From the NCBI GenBank assembly GCA_017399165.1, contig JAFQEF010000004.1:1-39236 (forward strand): DNA of 39,236 nucleotides. Reading direction: 5' to 3'. Every line of letters begins with the position of its first letter. Position 1 is the stretch's first letter. This DNA is from Akkermansia sp. Lineage in GTDB: Bacteria; Verrucomicrobiota; Verrucomicrobiia; Verrucomicrobiales; Akkermansiaceae. The position numbers and the translations under genes were made by a program. Below are positions 6,382 through 14,800 of the stretch, piece after piece. A model generated the notes under the pieces. It saw only the letters and a program-made list of their open reading frames with translations. It searched no databases and was not told the DNA's origin.

Positions 6382-9019
6382 GAATAGCTTTTAAATTGAT
6401 TTGAGCTTCGCCCGATACCGCGTGGTCTGTAATGCGTATAAACTTGGCAGAGGGGTGGTTGCGGGTAAGGTTGAGGCGTGCCAGCTCCTTGCCGGATTCC
6501 TCTCGGGATAGCTCCACCAGGTGTTTCCAGTTTTTGCCGTCCGTGGAAATCTCCACAACCAAGTAACCGCGGACGGATAACACACCGTTACCCACCAGCA
6601 CAATGCCGCCTATGTGTTCTTTTTCAGGCAATTCAACGGTAACAAAAGCCTGTACGTTGGGTTGGGTGCAGATGCTGCCTCCTTTCTCCGTAAGAGCAGC
6701 GGCATGGTGCAGCACCAGGCTTTGGTCATCTGCATATGAGCCGAGCTTTACCAAGCCCCCGGCAGAAACCAAGTTGCCGCCAACGGGTTCAAAGCTCGGC
6801 ATGTTTTTGCCGGAGTCCAAATAACCCGTGCTCCATAAATTGGCAAGCTCGATATCGCCAATCTCTTCTGCACCGCGAATAATGCCGCTGCACACGGCAT
6901 CTTTGGTTTCGGGGTGGCGAGCCACGGCGGATTCCAGCATGCCGAGCACTTTTTTGAACATGCTCTTGTTCTCTTGATGAGCCGTGATAACGGCCCACGC
7001 CACCCAGTGCCCGAACTCTGCGCTTTTCGCTACATTGTCAATGAGCATTTGCATGTAATGCTCCTTGTGGGATAATGCCTTACCGAGCGAGTTGTATTGA
7101 GCGGTTAAGAGCGCGCGGTAGTCCCATTGCTCTTTTTCATTGGTGGTCAGGTTGGTCAGGTAGGCCTCATACGCCGCCAGTTTTTGCTTGGGAGAGCGCA
7201 GGGCGGTGAGCATGCCGGGGTAAACGGACTCTTGCAAGAGCAGCGCACAAGACTTGGGGTGCTGCGGGGCAATGCTGTTGCATACAAACTCGTTAACACC
7301 CAGCCAGCGGCGTGGGCGCTTGCCCAGCGTTTTTGCCGCTGTGCTCAGGTAAAGCCCCCACACCGGCTTGTATAAAGGCTGCATTTGCACGGCAAGCTCA
7401 TAGAGGGGTAAGGCAGAGAGCGGGTTGCGGTTTTCTGCCATAATGGAGGCCATGGTAACAATCATTTGGGCGTTTCTTGTGATGGCACCACGGGTGTACA
7501 TGTCCTCCTGCAATTGCAGGGCGGCCCAAGTGGTTTCTCCCCAAATGCTCCAGTGGGGGGATCTGCGCTCCTCGGGGTGCAGGGAGTTGGCAGGGTGCCA
7601 CGCACCGTCAAAGTACACGGCATAGGCGCAGTGAGCGGGTTCTCCCATGGTGATGGCGGGCACACCGTTGGCGCAGGCGGATGACGCCCCGAAGTGCGAC
7701 AACCCGCCACACACCGCACCTACATCGCGGGTCTCCTTAGCAAAATTGCCGGGGTAGAGCACATCGAACGGCTGGTAGTACCACTCGCTGTGAATGGAAT
7801 CCCCGTATACATTGGTGGGCAGGTAGGGCACTTGGCGGCACATGTTCACATAGGCTGCCGCAGGGGCTGCACAGTTATCCCGCAGCCAGCGCATGGTGCT
7901 TGCCGTGCCGAACGGGCTGTTGCCTTTCCACCCGCACACATAGTGCAGTTGCCAAGTGGGCAGTTGCCAAAACGAGGTGTGCAGCAGCCCCTTGTCAATG
8001 CTTTCTGCAAAGTACAGGTAGCGTTCTCTGGCGGCGCGGTAAACATCCTGCTTGTTGCGGCCTCGCTTGCGCTCCCCCGGTAAAGTCGGCATGAAATAGC
8101 CCAGCTTTTTCATTTCCGCCAGTTCTTCTTTGGTAAGCTCTTTATCCTCCCCATACCAGCCGTGGCGGGTAAACTGCGTGGCGATAGCCCCGGCCACGCG
8201 GCGTTTTAACCATGGGCTGGGCTTAATACCCTCGTGCTGCACGTCTTTCGCCATATCGGGGTCCACCTGCTGAAAATGCGCTATCATGGCCAAGGCTATT
8301 TCTGCATTTTGCAGCTCGGCATCGTACACAAATCCGCTCACCCATTCCAAATCATTCAAAAGCGGGGTCAGGCTCTCCCTGTACCCGGTATTGCGCATGA
8401 GTTTGCCCAAGGTATCCAAGTTGCTGCGGTTCAACAGCTCCCATTGTGCCAGCATGAGGCGCACCTCGGGGTCCAACAGCAGATTCTCCACCGATTGCTG
8501 GTCCGTTCCTTTTAAACGGCTTCTCACTTTTGCCGCTAAGTTACGCTTAAGTGTTTTGGGGGAGTTCCAAGCTGTCGGGTTGAGTTTGCCGGTAAACGTC
8601 TGCTCGCGGAACGGTTTTTGTGGTTCATTCTCCGCCCCTTGATACTTAGGCTTGTAAGTGGTAATGCGGGTGGGGGTGGTGTTGTTGCCCTCGGGGTCAT
8701 CCTCCTCAGGCTCCTCCGGTTCGGGGAAAAACACATCGTCTTCCTCAGCTCGGCTGTCGTCATCCGCAATAAAGTCTGCGTCATCCGTATCGTCCGGTAT
8801 TAAGTCATCACTGCCGGTGGGGTATACCGTGGGCTGCTCATCTTGTCCGGGGGTATCAACGGGGGGCGTTTGTGCAGTCGGTTGCGGTTCTCCCGCATTC
8901 TGTTGCAGTTGATTAAGACTGTGCCTGAGCAACGGCAGCAAATCCGGCGCCGCAAGGTAGCCGGCCGTTATACCGATAATAGCCGTCAAAAAGAGAGTAT
9001 GTGCCGGTTTCAGTTTCAT
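6353..9019 (-). CDS. Membrane-anchored transglutaminase-like protein with C-terminal discoidin-like domain
   Basis: The 888-residue protein starts with a transmembrane helix (residues 7-30). A disordered Pro/Asp/Glu-rich linker to about residue 120 follows. The centre holds a transglutaminase/papain-like core: cysteine in GAVCGGLSHF near residue 436, histidine in GEPAHCAYAVYF near 463, and an Asp/Asn candidate in WHPANSL near 478. Helical TPR-like sequence occupies about 500-740, and the final 110 residues resemble an F5/8 type C (discoidin) beta-sandwich (VEISTDGKNWKHLVEL). The core could cleave or cross-link peptides outside the cytoplasm. It leads an operon with the thioredoxin-like and FHA genes. 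Its real substrate is unknown. Confidence 0.75.
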   Translation of the reverse strand: MKLKPAHTLFLTAIIGITAGYLAAPDLLPLLRHSLNQLQQNAGEPQPTAQTPPVDTPGQDEQPTVYPTGSDDLIPDDTDDADFIADDDSRAEEDDVFFPEPEEPEEDDPEGNNTTPTRITTYKPKYQGAENEPQKPFREQTFTGKLNPTAWNSPKTLKRNLAAKVRSRLKGTDQQSVENLLLDPEVRLMLAQWELLNRSNLDTLGKLMRNTGYRESLTPLLNDLEWVSGFVYDAELQNAEIALAMIAHFQQVDPDMAKDVQHEGIKPSPWLKRRVAGAIATQFTRHGWYGEDKELTKEELAEMKKLGYFMPTLPGERKRGRNKQDVYRAARERYLYFAESIDKGLLHTSFWQLPTWQLHYVCGWKGNSPFGTASTMRWLRDNCAAPAAAYVNMCRQVPYLPTNVYGDSIHSEWYYQPFDVLYPGNFAKETRDVGAVCGGLSHFGASSACANGVPAITMGEPAHCAYAVYFDGAWHPANSLHPEERRSPHWSIWGETTWAALQLQEDMYTRGAITRNAQMIVTMASIMAENRNPLSALPLYELAVQMQPLYKPVWGLYLSTAAKTLGKRPRRWLGVNEFVCNSIAPQHPKSCALLLQESVYPGMLTALRSPKQKLAAYEAYLTNLTTNEKEQWDYRALLTAQYNSLGKALSHKEHYMQMLIDNVAKSAEFGHWVAWAVITAHQENKSMFKKVLGMLESAVARHPETKDAVCSGIIRGAEEIGDIELANLWSTGYLDSGKNMPSFEPVGGNLVSAGGLVKLGSYADDQSLVLHHAAALTEKGGSICTQPNVQAFVTVELPEKEHIGGIVLVGNGVLSVRGYLVVEISTDGKNWKHLVELSREESGKELARLNLTRNHPSAKFIRITDHAVSGEAQINLKAILVYDNKKVK

Positions 9020-9055
9020 GCGTTTGCTGTATGCATAATGTTACTAGCCGCAGTT

Positions 9056-9083
9056 ATTGTATCATGATATAACAGCGTTGCAA
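9056..9083 (-). promoter_or_regulatory. Promoter of the transglutaminase-like operon
   Basis: On the minus strand TTGCAA (9078-9083), a 16-nt spacer and TACAAT (9056-9061). The predicted start lies about 30 nt upstream of the ATG at 9019. It is divergent from the M50 promoter. Confidence 0.6.
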
Positions 9084-9126
9084 GTACATTTTTGTGGGCG
9101 TGTGAAATGAAATGCCGAAATGGTGC

Positions 9127-9155
9127 TTGTCAGTCGGGGGAATCGGGTGTATAAT
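9127..9155 (+). promoter_or_regulatory. Promoter of the M50 protease gene
   Basis: TTGTCA (9127-9132), a 17-nt spacer and a perfect TATAAT (9150-9155). The GTG at 9165 is 9 nt past the -10 box, so the transcript would be nearly leaderless. Confidence 0.7.
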
Positions 9156-9164
9156 CGCTGCGCC

Positions 9165-9860
9165 GTGATTTATTTCTCTCTCCTGGGTGTGCATGTGAAG
9201 ATTCAGCCTTCCTTTTGGGTAACGCTGGCGGTCATGGCGTATTTGTTATGCGGCGCAGAGCAGGGGGTGTTAGGTATGGCTCTTTTTGTGGTGGCCGGCT
9301 TCTTTGGTGTTTTTGCTCATGAAATGGGGCATGCGCTTGCGGGGCGTTGGTCGGGGGCTTGCCGCCCCGTAATCGATATGGCATGGTTGGGTGGCAGCTG
9401 TACCAACAATGTGTGTCAATTGTCTCGGGGTAAGTTGATATTGGTGGCACTTGCCGGGCCCTTTACCTCTATGGCGTTGGTGCTGCCTGTGTTGTTGTGG
9501 ATGATATACTCTTATGGGGATGCGGATGGTGCAGCCTTGCGCTTGGTGGCATTGGTGTGTGGCATGGTGCCGGCCTCCATGTTTGAGTTTTGCCCGCCCA
9601 TGGTAGTTTTGTTCTGCACGTATATGGTACAGGTTGCGGTGTGGTGGTCCTTGTTGAATTTGCTGCCCATATATCCCTTGGATGGTGGTGTAGTGGTGGG
9701 GCATCTCATCGATGGCCCGCGCAAAATGCACAGTATCTGCATGGGGATTGGCTGCATACTGGCAGTTGCTGCGTTTGCTTTGGGCTATTATGCCATGTTT
9801 TTTATCCTGCTTTTCCTTATTTTCATCAATTACCACGGTTTGAAGAACTCGCCGTATTGA
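9165..9860 (+). CDS. Site-2-protease-family (M50) membrane metalloprotease
   Basis: The gene encodes about 231 residues. It is an integral membrane protein with a zinc-binding HEMGH motif in a membrane segment (GVFAHEMGHALAG) and a distal PLDGG motif (LLPIYPLDGGVVV) that supplies the third ligand, as in SpoIVFB-type proteases. These enzymes cut transmembrane segments of regulatory proteins. I choose GTG 9165 because the following SLLGVHVKIQPSFWV matches the usual start of the family and the promoter -10 box lies just upstream; frames further upstream would be inside the promoter. GTG 9189 or 9195 are alternatives. There is no Shine-Dalgarno sequence. No substrate gene is adjacent. Confidence 0.85.
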   Translation: MIYFSLLGVHVKIQPSFWVTLAVMAYLLCGAEQGVLGMALFVVAGFFGVFAHEMGHALAGRWSGACRPVIDMAWLGGSCTNNVCQLSRGKLILVALAGPFTSMALVLPVLLWMIYSYGDADGAALRLVALVCGMVPASMFEFCPPMVVLFCTYMVQVAVWWSLLNLLPIYPLDGGVVVGHLIDGPRKMHSICMGIGCILAVAAFALGYYAMFFILLFLIFINYHGLKNSPY

Positions 9861-9867
9861 AAATGTA

Positions 9868-9895
9868 TTGACTTTTTTTCATAATTCATTAGAAT
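9868..9895 (+). promoter_or_regulatory. Promoter of proS
   Basis: TTGACT (9868-9873), a 16-nt spacer and TAGAAT (9890-9895). The -10 box ends 10 nt before ATG 9906, which predicts a leader of only a few nucleotides. Confidence 0.65.
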
Positions 9896-9905
9896 CTCCA
9901 CCCGT

Positions 9906-11426
9906 ATGGCACAACAGAACGCAATTTCACCCACCCGCGCGGAGGATTTCCCCGAGTGGTATCAGCAAGTCATTAAAGCCGCAGACCTCGCGGAAAACTC
10001 TGAGGTGCGCGGTTGTATGGTTATTAAACCCTGGGGCTACGCTATTTGGGAGCTCATCCAGCAGCAAATGGATGCCGAGTTCAAGCGCACCGGCCACACC
10101 AATGCCTACTTCCCCATGCTCATCCCGGTCTCCTATCTGGAGAAAGAGGCGGAGCACGCAGAGGGCTTTGCTACTGAATGTGCCGTAGTTACCCACCACC
10201 GCTTGGAGGCCGTTAAAGACCCCGAGACCGGCAAAACCAAGATGATTCCCTCCGGTGAGCTGACGGATAAATACGTTATCCGCCCCACCTCCGAGACCGT
10301 TATCGGTGCGGCTTTCTCCCGTTGGCTGGAGAGCTACCGCGACCTCCCCTTTAAAGTGAACCAGTGGTGCAACGTAATGCGTTGGGAAATGCGCCCCCGC
10401 ATCTTCCTGCGCACCGCAGAGTTCTTGTGGCAGGAGGGGCACACTGCTCACGAAACCCGCGAGGAGGCCGAGCAGGAAACCGCCGTGATGCACAAGGTGT
10501 ATGAGGATTTCCAGCGAGACGTGCTGGCCGTGCCCTCCATCCCCGGTGAAAAGACCGCCCACGAGCGTTTCCCCGGTGCCGTGCGCACCTACACTGTTGA
10601 GGCTATGGTGCAGGACCGCAAGGCTATTCAGGCCGGTACCTCTCACTTCCTGGGTCAAAACTTTGCCAAGGCTCAAAACATCTCCTTTGCAGGGCGTAAC
10701 AACGAGCGCCAGTTTGCCTGGACCACCTCTTGGGGTGTATCCACCCGCATGATTGGCACGCTCATCATGGCTCACTCCGACGACGATGGACTTGTGTGCC
10801 CGCCCCGTGTGGCTCCCAAGCAAATTGTCATCATCCCCGTCACCCCCAAGGCAGACTCCAAACAAGCTATTTTGGACCACTGCCAAGAGCTTGCAGACAA
10901 ACTCAGCGCCATGAGCTTCCATGGCTTGCCCGTGCGTGTGCAGGTTGATACCCGAGACCTCAACGGCGGCACCAAAAAGTGGGAGTGGATTAAGAAGGGT
11001 GTACCCCTGCGTGTGGAAATCGGCCCGCGTGACTTGGAGAAAGGCTCCATCTGCCTGGCCCGCCGAGACCAAGCCTCTAACGAAAAGAGCTTTGTCTCTG
11101 AGGCTGAGTTTGTGGATAACGCCGTGGCCCTGTTGGAGGACGTGCAGAACAGCCTGCTGCAACGCCAGCTCAGCTTCCGCGACAGCCATATTCGCCCCTG
11201 CAATAGCTTGGAGGACCTCAAGGCAAACTTTGCCGCCGGCACGGATGCCGACTGGCTGCTTTGCCCCTGGGATGGCTCCCCCGAGGAGGAAGAAGAGCTC
11301 GGCAAGAGCTTGCGCATCTCCATCCGCTGCATTCCGCACGGTGAAATGGGCGTGGGGGCGGAGGCTCCCTGCATCCTCACCGGTCGCCCCACCACTCGCC
11401 GTGTGCTTTGGGCTCGCAGCTATTAA
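9906..11426 (+). CDS. proS: Prolyl-tRNA synthetase, archaeal/eukaryote-like short form
   Basis: The 506-residue class II aminoacyl-tRNA synthetase charges tRNA(Pro) in the cytoplasm. It is of the type without the bacterial editing insertion between motifs 2 and 3. Class II elements are seen at YAIWELIQQQMDAEF (motif 1 region), RPTSETVIGAAFSRWLESYRDLP and WRMEMRPRIFLRTAEFLW-like motif 2 (here MRWEMRPRIFLRTAEF). Motif 3 is near TSWGVSTRMIGTLIM. An anticodon-binding domain and a C-terminal zinc-type domain end in tyrosine, as is usual in this form. A strong terminator follows. Confidence 0.95.
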   Translation: MAQQNAISPTRAEDFPEWYQQVIKAADLAENSEVRGCMVIKPWGYAIWELIQQQMDAEFKRTGHTNAYFPMLIPVSYLEKEAEHAEGFATECAVVTHHRLEAVKDPETGKTKMIPSGELTDKYVIRPTSETVIGAAFSRWLESYRDLPFKVNQWCNVMRWEMRPRIFLRTAEFLWQEGHTAHETREEAEQETAVMHKVYEDFQRDVLAVPSIPGEKTAHERFPGAVRTYTVEAMVQDRKAIQAGTSHFLGQNFAKAQNISFAGRNNERQFAWTTSWGVSTRMIGTLIMAHSDDDGLVCPPRVAPKQIVIIPVTPKADSKQAILDHCQELADKLSAMSFHGLPVRVQVDTRDLNGGTKKWEWIKKGVPLRVEIGPRDLEKGSICLARRDQASNEKSFVSEAEFVDNAVALLEDVQNSLLQRQLSFRDSHIRPCNSLEDLKANFAAGTDADWLLCPWDGSPEEEEELGKSLRISIRCIPHGEMGVGAEAPCILTGRPTTRRVLWARSY

Positions 11427-11441
11427 TCAGCTTTTACAGTC

Positions 11442-11486
11442 AAAAAATTGTGGGCATCTCATTGGGAGATGCCCACAATTTTTTTG
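11442..11486. terminator. Bidirectional terminator between proS and the nuclease gene
   Basis: A perfect long stem (TTGTGGGCATCTC / GAGATGCCCACAA, loop ATTGG) is flanked by A-runs on one side and T-runs on the other. It can serve both convergent genes. Confidence 0.9.
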
Positions 11487-11514
11487 TGATATCGTTAAAG
11501 GATTTGTTGCAACC

Positions 11515-12465
11515 TTATTGATTCATTTCATGGGGATGGCGTTTGCGCCATTTCCACGGGGCCTCGGGGTTAGGGGTAGTCCAAATGCCGACTTTGGCGG
11601 CGCGCGCCTCTTTATCGGCGGCTTTCAGGGCTGAGTCATTGGGCGCATGCAGGGATGAGTACCAAGAGAGCCCGCAGCGCACCATCTCTGCATTAATGTA
11701 GGTATCCCCCTCATACACGGCGGCATAATGGCGGTTGTTCTTGGCCTCTGTAACATTTACAGCCAATTCTTTACCGAGAATCAGGGCGCGGAGCTTTTCC
11801 TCTGCGGCACGGCAGGTGGCGGGGGCTTGCTCCTGCTCGGGTGCATCCGTGCCGTTAAGGTACACGTGTAGTTGCTTACCATCGCTTGTTTTCAGGTAAA
11901 ACTCCTCGCCGTCTTTAACCTCGGTGCAAGTGCCACGGTAATTGCCCACCGTAGCCTGCACAATGGGTGAGCCCTTTTTCTCCTCGTGAGCCGTTTGGTG
12001 GTCTCGTCTCCAATCCTTAGGGTTAACGGGGGCGGCATCCTGCCACAGCCCTTTTTTAGCCTTGCGGGCTTTTGCCTCTGCTTTTTGAAGGTCTTTAGCC
12101 CCTTTGGCGTGGTGCTCATAGTACCACGCGAGGCCGCTTTTCACCATCTCCAAGTTCACGTATGTTTTGCCCACGTACACCTTACCCACGCTGCGGCCGT
12201 AGGAGTCCGTATCCTGCACCTCTATACGCACCTGTTTGTTGCGGATGAGCTTAATGAGCTTCTCCCTGGATTGCTTGGCATAATCCTGCCCTTTTTCCGG
12301 GGCATCAATGCCGTAAAGGCGTATCTCCGTTTCATCCGTTTCTCCCTCCCTTATCGCGGAAAAAGAATCGCCGTCAAACACGTGTTTACATTTGGCCGTA
12401 AAGGTTTCGGCATTTGCCGTATGGTAGCCGAATATCATTAAAATCAGTGCAAAAAATCGTTTCAT
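11515..12465 (-). CDS. Secreted double-domain thermonuclease (SNase-like)
   Basis: The protein has 316 residues, and a signal peptide follows ATG 12465 (MKRFFALILMIFGYHTANA). Two staphylococcal-nuclease domains follow. The first keeps the catalytic set: VFDGDSF, IRLYGIDAPEKG (Arg, Asp, Glu) and DSYGRSVGKVYV (Arg). The second keeps the fold landmarks (VYLNGTDAPEQ, NRHYAAVYEGD), but the first arginine is replaced by histidine (HVYLNGTDAPE) and DGD is DGE, so it is probably impaired. The enzyme should degrade extracellular or periplasmic nucleic acid with calcium. An in-frame ATG at 12498 exists, but it lies between the promoter boxes. Confidence 0.88.
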   Translation of the reverse strand: MKRFFALILMIFGYHTANAETFTAKCKHVFDGDSFSAIREGETDETEIRLYGIDAPEKGQDYAKQSREKLIKLIRNKQVRIEVQDTDSYGRSVGKVYVGKTYVNLEMVKSGLAWYYEHHAKGAKDLQKAEAKARKAKKGLWQDAAPVNPKDWRRDHQTAHEEKKGSPIVQATVGNYRGTCTEVKDGEEFYLKTSDGKQLHVYLNGTDAPEQEQAPATCRAAEEKLRALILGKELAVNVTEAKNNRHYAAVYEGDTYINAEMVRCGLSWYSSLHAPNDSALKAADKEARAAKVGIWTTPNPEAPWKWRKRHPHEMNQ

Positions 12466-12479
12466 GGTATGCCGGGTGC

Positions 12480-12508
12480 AGTCTATTACCATAGGCAATT
12501 GTTGTCAA
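12480..12508 (-). promoter_or_regulatory. Promoter of the nuclease gene
   Basis: Minus-strand TTGACA (12503-12508, consensus), a 17-nt spacer and TAGACT (12480-12485). The -10 box ends 14 nt before ATG 12465. Confidence 0.7.
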
Positions 12509-12565
12509 GATTATTTTCATTCACGCTTAGTCCATATGGTAAATGCTCAAATTTTGTTTTTTTGC

Positions 12566-12595
12566 TTGCAGGGAGGGGGGATGATTTGGTATTCT
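12566..12595 (+). promoter_or_regulatory. Probable promoter of the ABC transporter operon
   Basis: TTGCAG (12566-12571), an 18-nt spacer and TATTCT (12590-12595). An overlapping TATAAG at 12595-12600 is an alternative -10. AGGA at 12607-12610 is a Shine-Dalgarno candidate 8 nt before ATG 12619. Confidence 0.5.
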
Positions 12596-12618
12596 ATAAG
12601 AAGAATAGGAAATTAAGC

Positions 12619-14349
12619 ATGTTAGAAGCCCGTAATATCTGTTTAGAGGTCGATGCAGGGGAGGAACCGCTCTTTTTGCTCAACGATGTCAGTTTCTGTG
12701 TGCCGCGAGGTCATTTCATGGCTATTGTGGGCCCCAGTGGATGTGGTAAAACCACGTTGCTTAAGTCTATTGCAGGCATTAAGGATATTACCTCGGGCTC
12801 TTTTTGCTGGGAGGGTCGAGACCTGACGGAAGAGGGTGATTTTGAGCCGCATGAAATCGGCTACGTGCCGCAGTTCAGCATTGCGTATGATGAGCTGACG
12901 GTGGATGAAAGCATTGAGAACTCTGCCCGCCTGCGTGTCAAGGCAGATGAAGATGAGCTTAACGATATTATTGACAATGTGTTGGCTGAAACCGGGCTAA
13001 CGGATATTGCAGACCGCCAGGTGAAGCTGCTTTCCGGTGGTCAGAAACGCCGCTTGGCATTGGCCATGGAGCTGGTGAGCGGCCCGCGTATTTTGTTGTG
13101 TGACGAGGTGACCAGTGGCTTGGACCCCCGCTCCGAGCGTGAGATTGTGGAGCTGTTGCATGAGCTGAGCATGAAGGATGGACGCATTGTCATCTCTGTA
13201 ACTCACAGCTTGGCTCAAATGGAGCTTTACGATAGTATCATGGTGATGCACCGTGGTAATTTGGCATACCACGGCACCCCCAATGTGATGTGCCACTACT
13301 TCTCCGTCAATAACTTTGAGGAGGTGTACCCCCAACTCAGCGGGCGTGAACCTGAGGACTGGAGCCGCAGCTGGCTCAAACACCGTGTGGACTACTATAA
13401 ACGACTTGAAAAAGAACACTTGCAAAAGTTCATGCAGCGAGGGGAAGAACCGCCGCCCCCCAGCCCCCGCTCCGAGGAGGATGAGGAGGAAACCATCACC
13501 CCCGGCTTCTTCTCTCAGCTCTCTACGCTGTTGAGCCGCCGTTTCAGCATCTTCTTCAGAGACCGCGGGCAGCTTACCCTGCAAATCGCCATGATTCTTA
13601 TCTTCCCCATTATGGTGGCATGCTTTACGGATCAAGGGTGGATGGCGCTCACCAACCTCAATGACTCCGCCGGGCAAACACCGGCAGAACTGGCACGTGC
13701 CATGAAGGACCAAGCCAACCAAAATGCGCTGGTGGGGTCCGCTATTTCCGGCATCATCATGTTCCAGGTGATTTTGCTGGGGTTGATGGGCTCCAACAAC
13801 TCTGCGCGAGAGGTAGCGGGAGAGCGCCTCATTATGGAGAAAGAGAAGTTTGCGGGCGTGGGCTCCATGGCGTACGTATGCTCCAAGGTTGTGTTTTTGA
13901 GCGTGTTGGTGCTGGTGCAGTGTTTATGGATGTTCCTGTTCGTGCACTATTTCTGGGGCTTTAAGGGAGATGTGATGAACCACCTCAGCTTCTTGCTGCT
14001 GGCCAATGCCGCCATGACCAGCGTGTGCCTTGGTATATCCGCCAACTCCAAGACGGCAGATCAAGCATCCCTGCTCAGTATTTACCTGGTGGGTTTCCAG
14101 CTGCCGCTCAGCGGTGCCGTATTGGCCTTGGATGATGTGTTGGCTTCTGTCACGCAGCCCTTTATCTCTGCCTATTGGGCATGGAGCGGCAGCCTCTCCG
14201 GGGTAGAGAATACGTATCGGGACGTGGTGGATAACATTGTGCAAACAAGCTTTGCCCCGTATAATATGTGCCTGCTGGTACTGGGGGCTCACATTGTGCT
14301 TGGTATCATTTTGACATATATAGGTGTTCGCAGAACTCGTTGGGAATAA
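12619..14349 (+). CDS. ABCG-type ABC transporter (fused ATPase and permease)
   Basis: The protein has 576 residues. The N-terminal ATPase shows Walker A GPSGCGKTT near residue 41, signature LSGGQKRR and Walker B ILLCDEVTSGLD. After a linker with a Pro/Glu-rich stretch (about residues 275-295), an ABC2-type permease with about six helices begins near 305. This order, ATPase first then membrane domain, is that of ABCG/White half-transporters, which dimerise and usually export lipophilic compounds. I choose ATG 12619 (MLEARNICLEV), with AGGA at good distance, over upstream in-frame ATGs that precede the promoter. Two further genes follow at short distance. Substrate unknown. Confidence 0.88.
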   Translation: MLEARNICLEVDAGEEPLFLLNDVSFCVPRGHFMAIVGPSGCGKTTLLKSIAGIKDITSGSFCWEGRDLTEEGDFEPHEIGYVPQFSIAYDELTVDESIENSARLRVKADEDELNDIIDNVLAETGLTDIADRQVKLLSGGQKRRLALAMELVSGPRILLCDEVTSGLDPRSEREIVELLHELSMKDGRIVISVTHSLAQMELYDSIMVMHRGNLAYHGTPNVMCHYFSVNNFEEVYPQLSGREPEDWSRSWLKHRVDYYKRLEKEHLQKFMQRGEEPPPPSPRSEEDEEETITPGFFSQLSTLLSRRFSIFFRDRGQLTLQIAMILIFPIMVACFTDQGWMALTNLNDSAGQTPAELARAMKDQANQNALVGSAISGIIMFQVILLGLMGSNNSAREVAGERLIMEKEKFAGVGSMAYVCSKVVFLSVLVLVQCLWMFLFVHYFWGFKGDVMNHLSFLLLANAAMTSVCLGISANSKTADQASLLSIYLVGFQLPLSGAVLALDDVLASVTQPFISAYWAWSGSLSGVENTYRDVVDNIVQTSFAPYNMCLLVLGAHIVLGIILTYIGVRRTRWE

Positions 14350-14371
14350 ACTTTAACAAACAAAAATCCGT

Positions 14372-14800
14372 ATGGCCAGATCCAGAAGAAAAAGAGGAAA
14401 ATCAAGCAACAACATGCCTGTGTTGTATGTTGTCATAGGCATGGTCGTGGTGGCTGTTGCCGCGTTTGCTTTCAAATCCGGTTCCAATAGCACAAGTGAA
14501 GAGGGCTCCGACTTTTCCGCCGCTCAGTACATGAACCGTGGTTCTGCCGCCGTGGGTAACACCTATCGCATACCCGCAACGGTGGCAGAGGTAAACTCCC
14601 ACGGGGGCAGCCGTATCATTGAGGTTCTCACGCAAGATGACAAACGCATCGGCCTTTTTGTGCCCGCAGGTACCACGTTGAAATCCAACGTGCGCTCCGG
14701 TATGGAGTATGTCTTTACCGTGCAGGGGCGCAATGGTCAAAAGGAGGACGGGTCTCCCGTTAAAGGTATTTTGGTAGTAACAGAAGCAGAAGCAAAATAA
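14372..14800 (+). CDS. Small single-pass membrane protein with OB-like external domain
   Basis: The 142-residue protein has a very basic N-terminus (MARSRRKRGKSS), a transmembrane helix at about residues 16-34 (PVLYVVIGMVVVAVAAFAF) and a soluble C-terminal domain of about 95 residues rich in beta strands (TYRIPATVAEVNS, IIEVLTQDDKRIGLFVP, EYVFTVQGRNG). This resembles a small OB-fold, but no family is assured. It starts 22 nt after the ABC gene and its stop overlaps the next ATG (TAATG). The leader is A/C-rich without a Shine-Dalgarno sequence. The positive-inside rule places the domain outside the cytoplasm. Role unknown. Confidence 0.7.
   Translation: MARSRRKRGKSSNNMPVLYVVIGMVVVAVAAFAFKSGSNSTSEEGSDFSAAQYMNRGSAAVGNTYRIPATVAEVNSHGGSRIIEVLTQDDKRIGLFVPAGTTLKSNVRSGMEYVFTVQGRNGQKEDGSPVKGILVVTEAEAK

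Noticed and set aside
9927..11339. 470-codon frame opposite proS
   Set aside because: Same codon-bias effect; proS is unambiguous.
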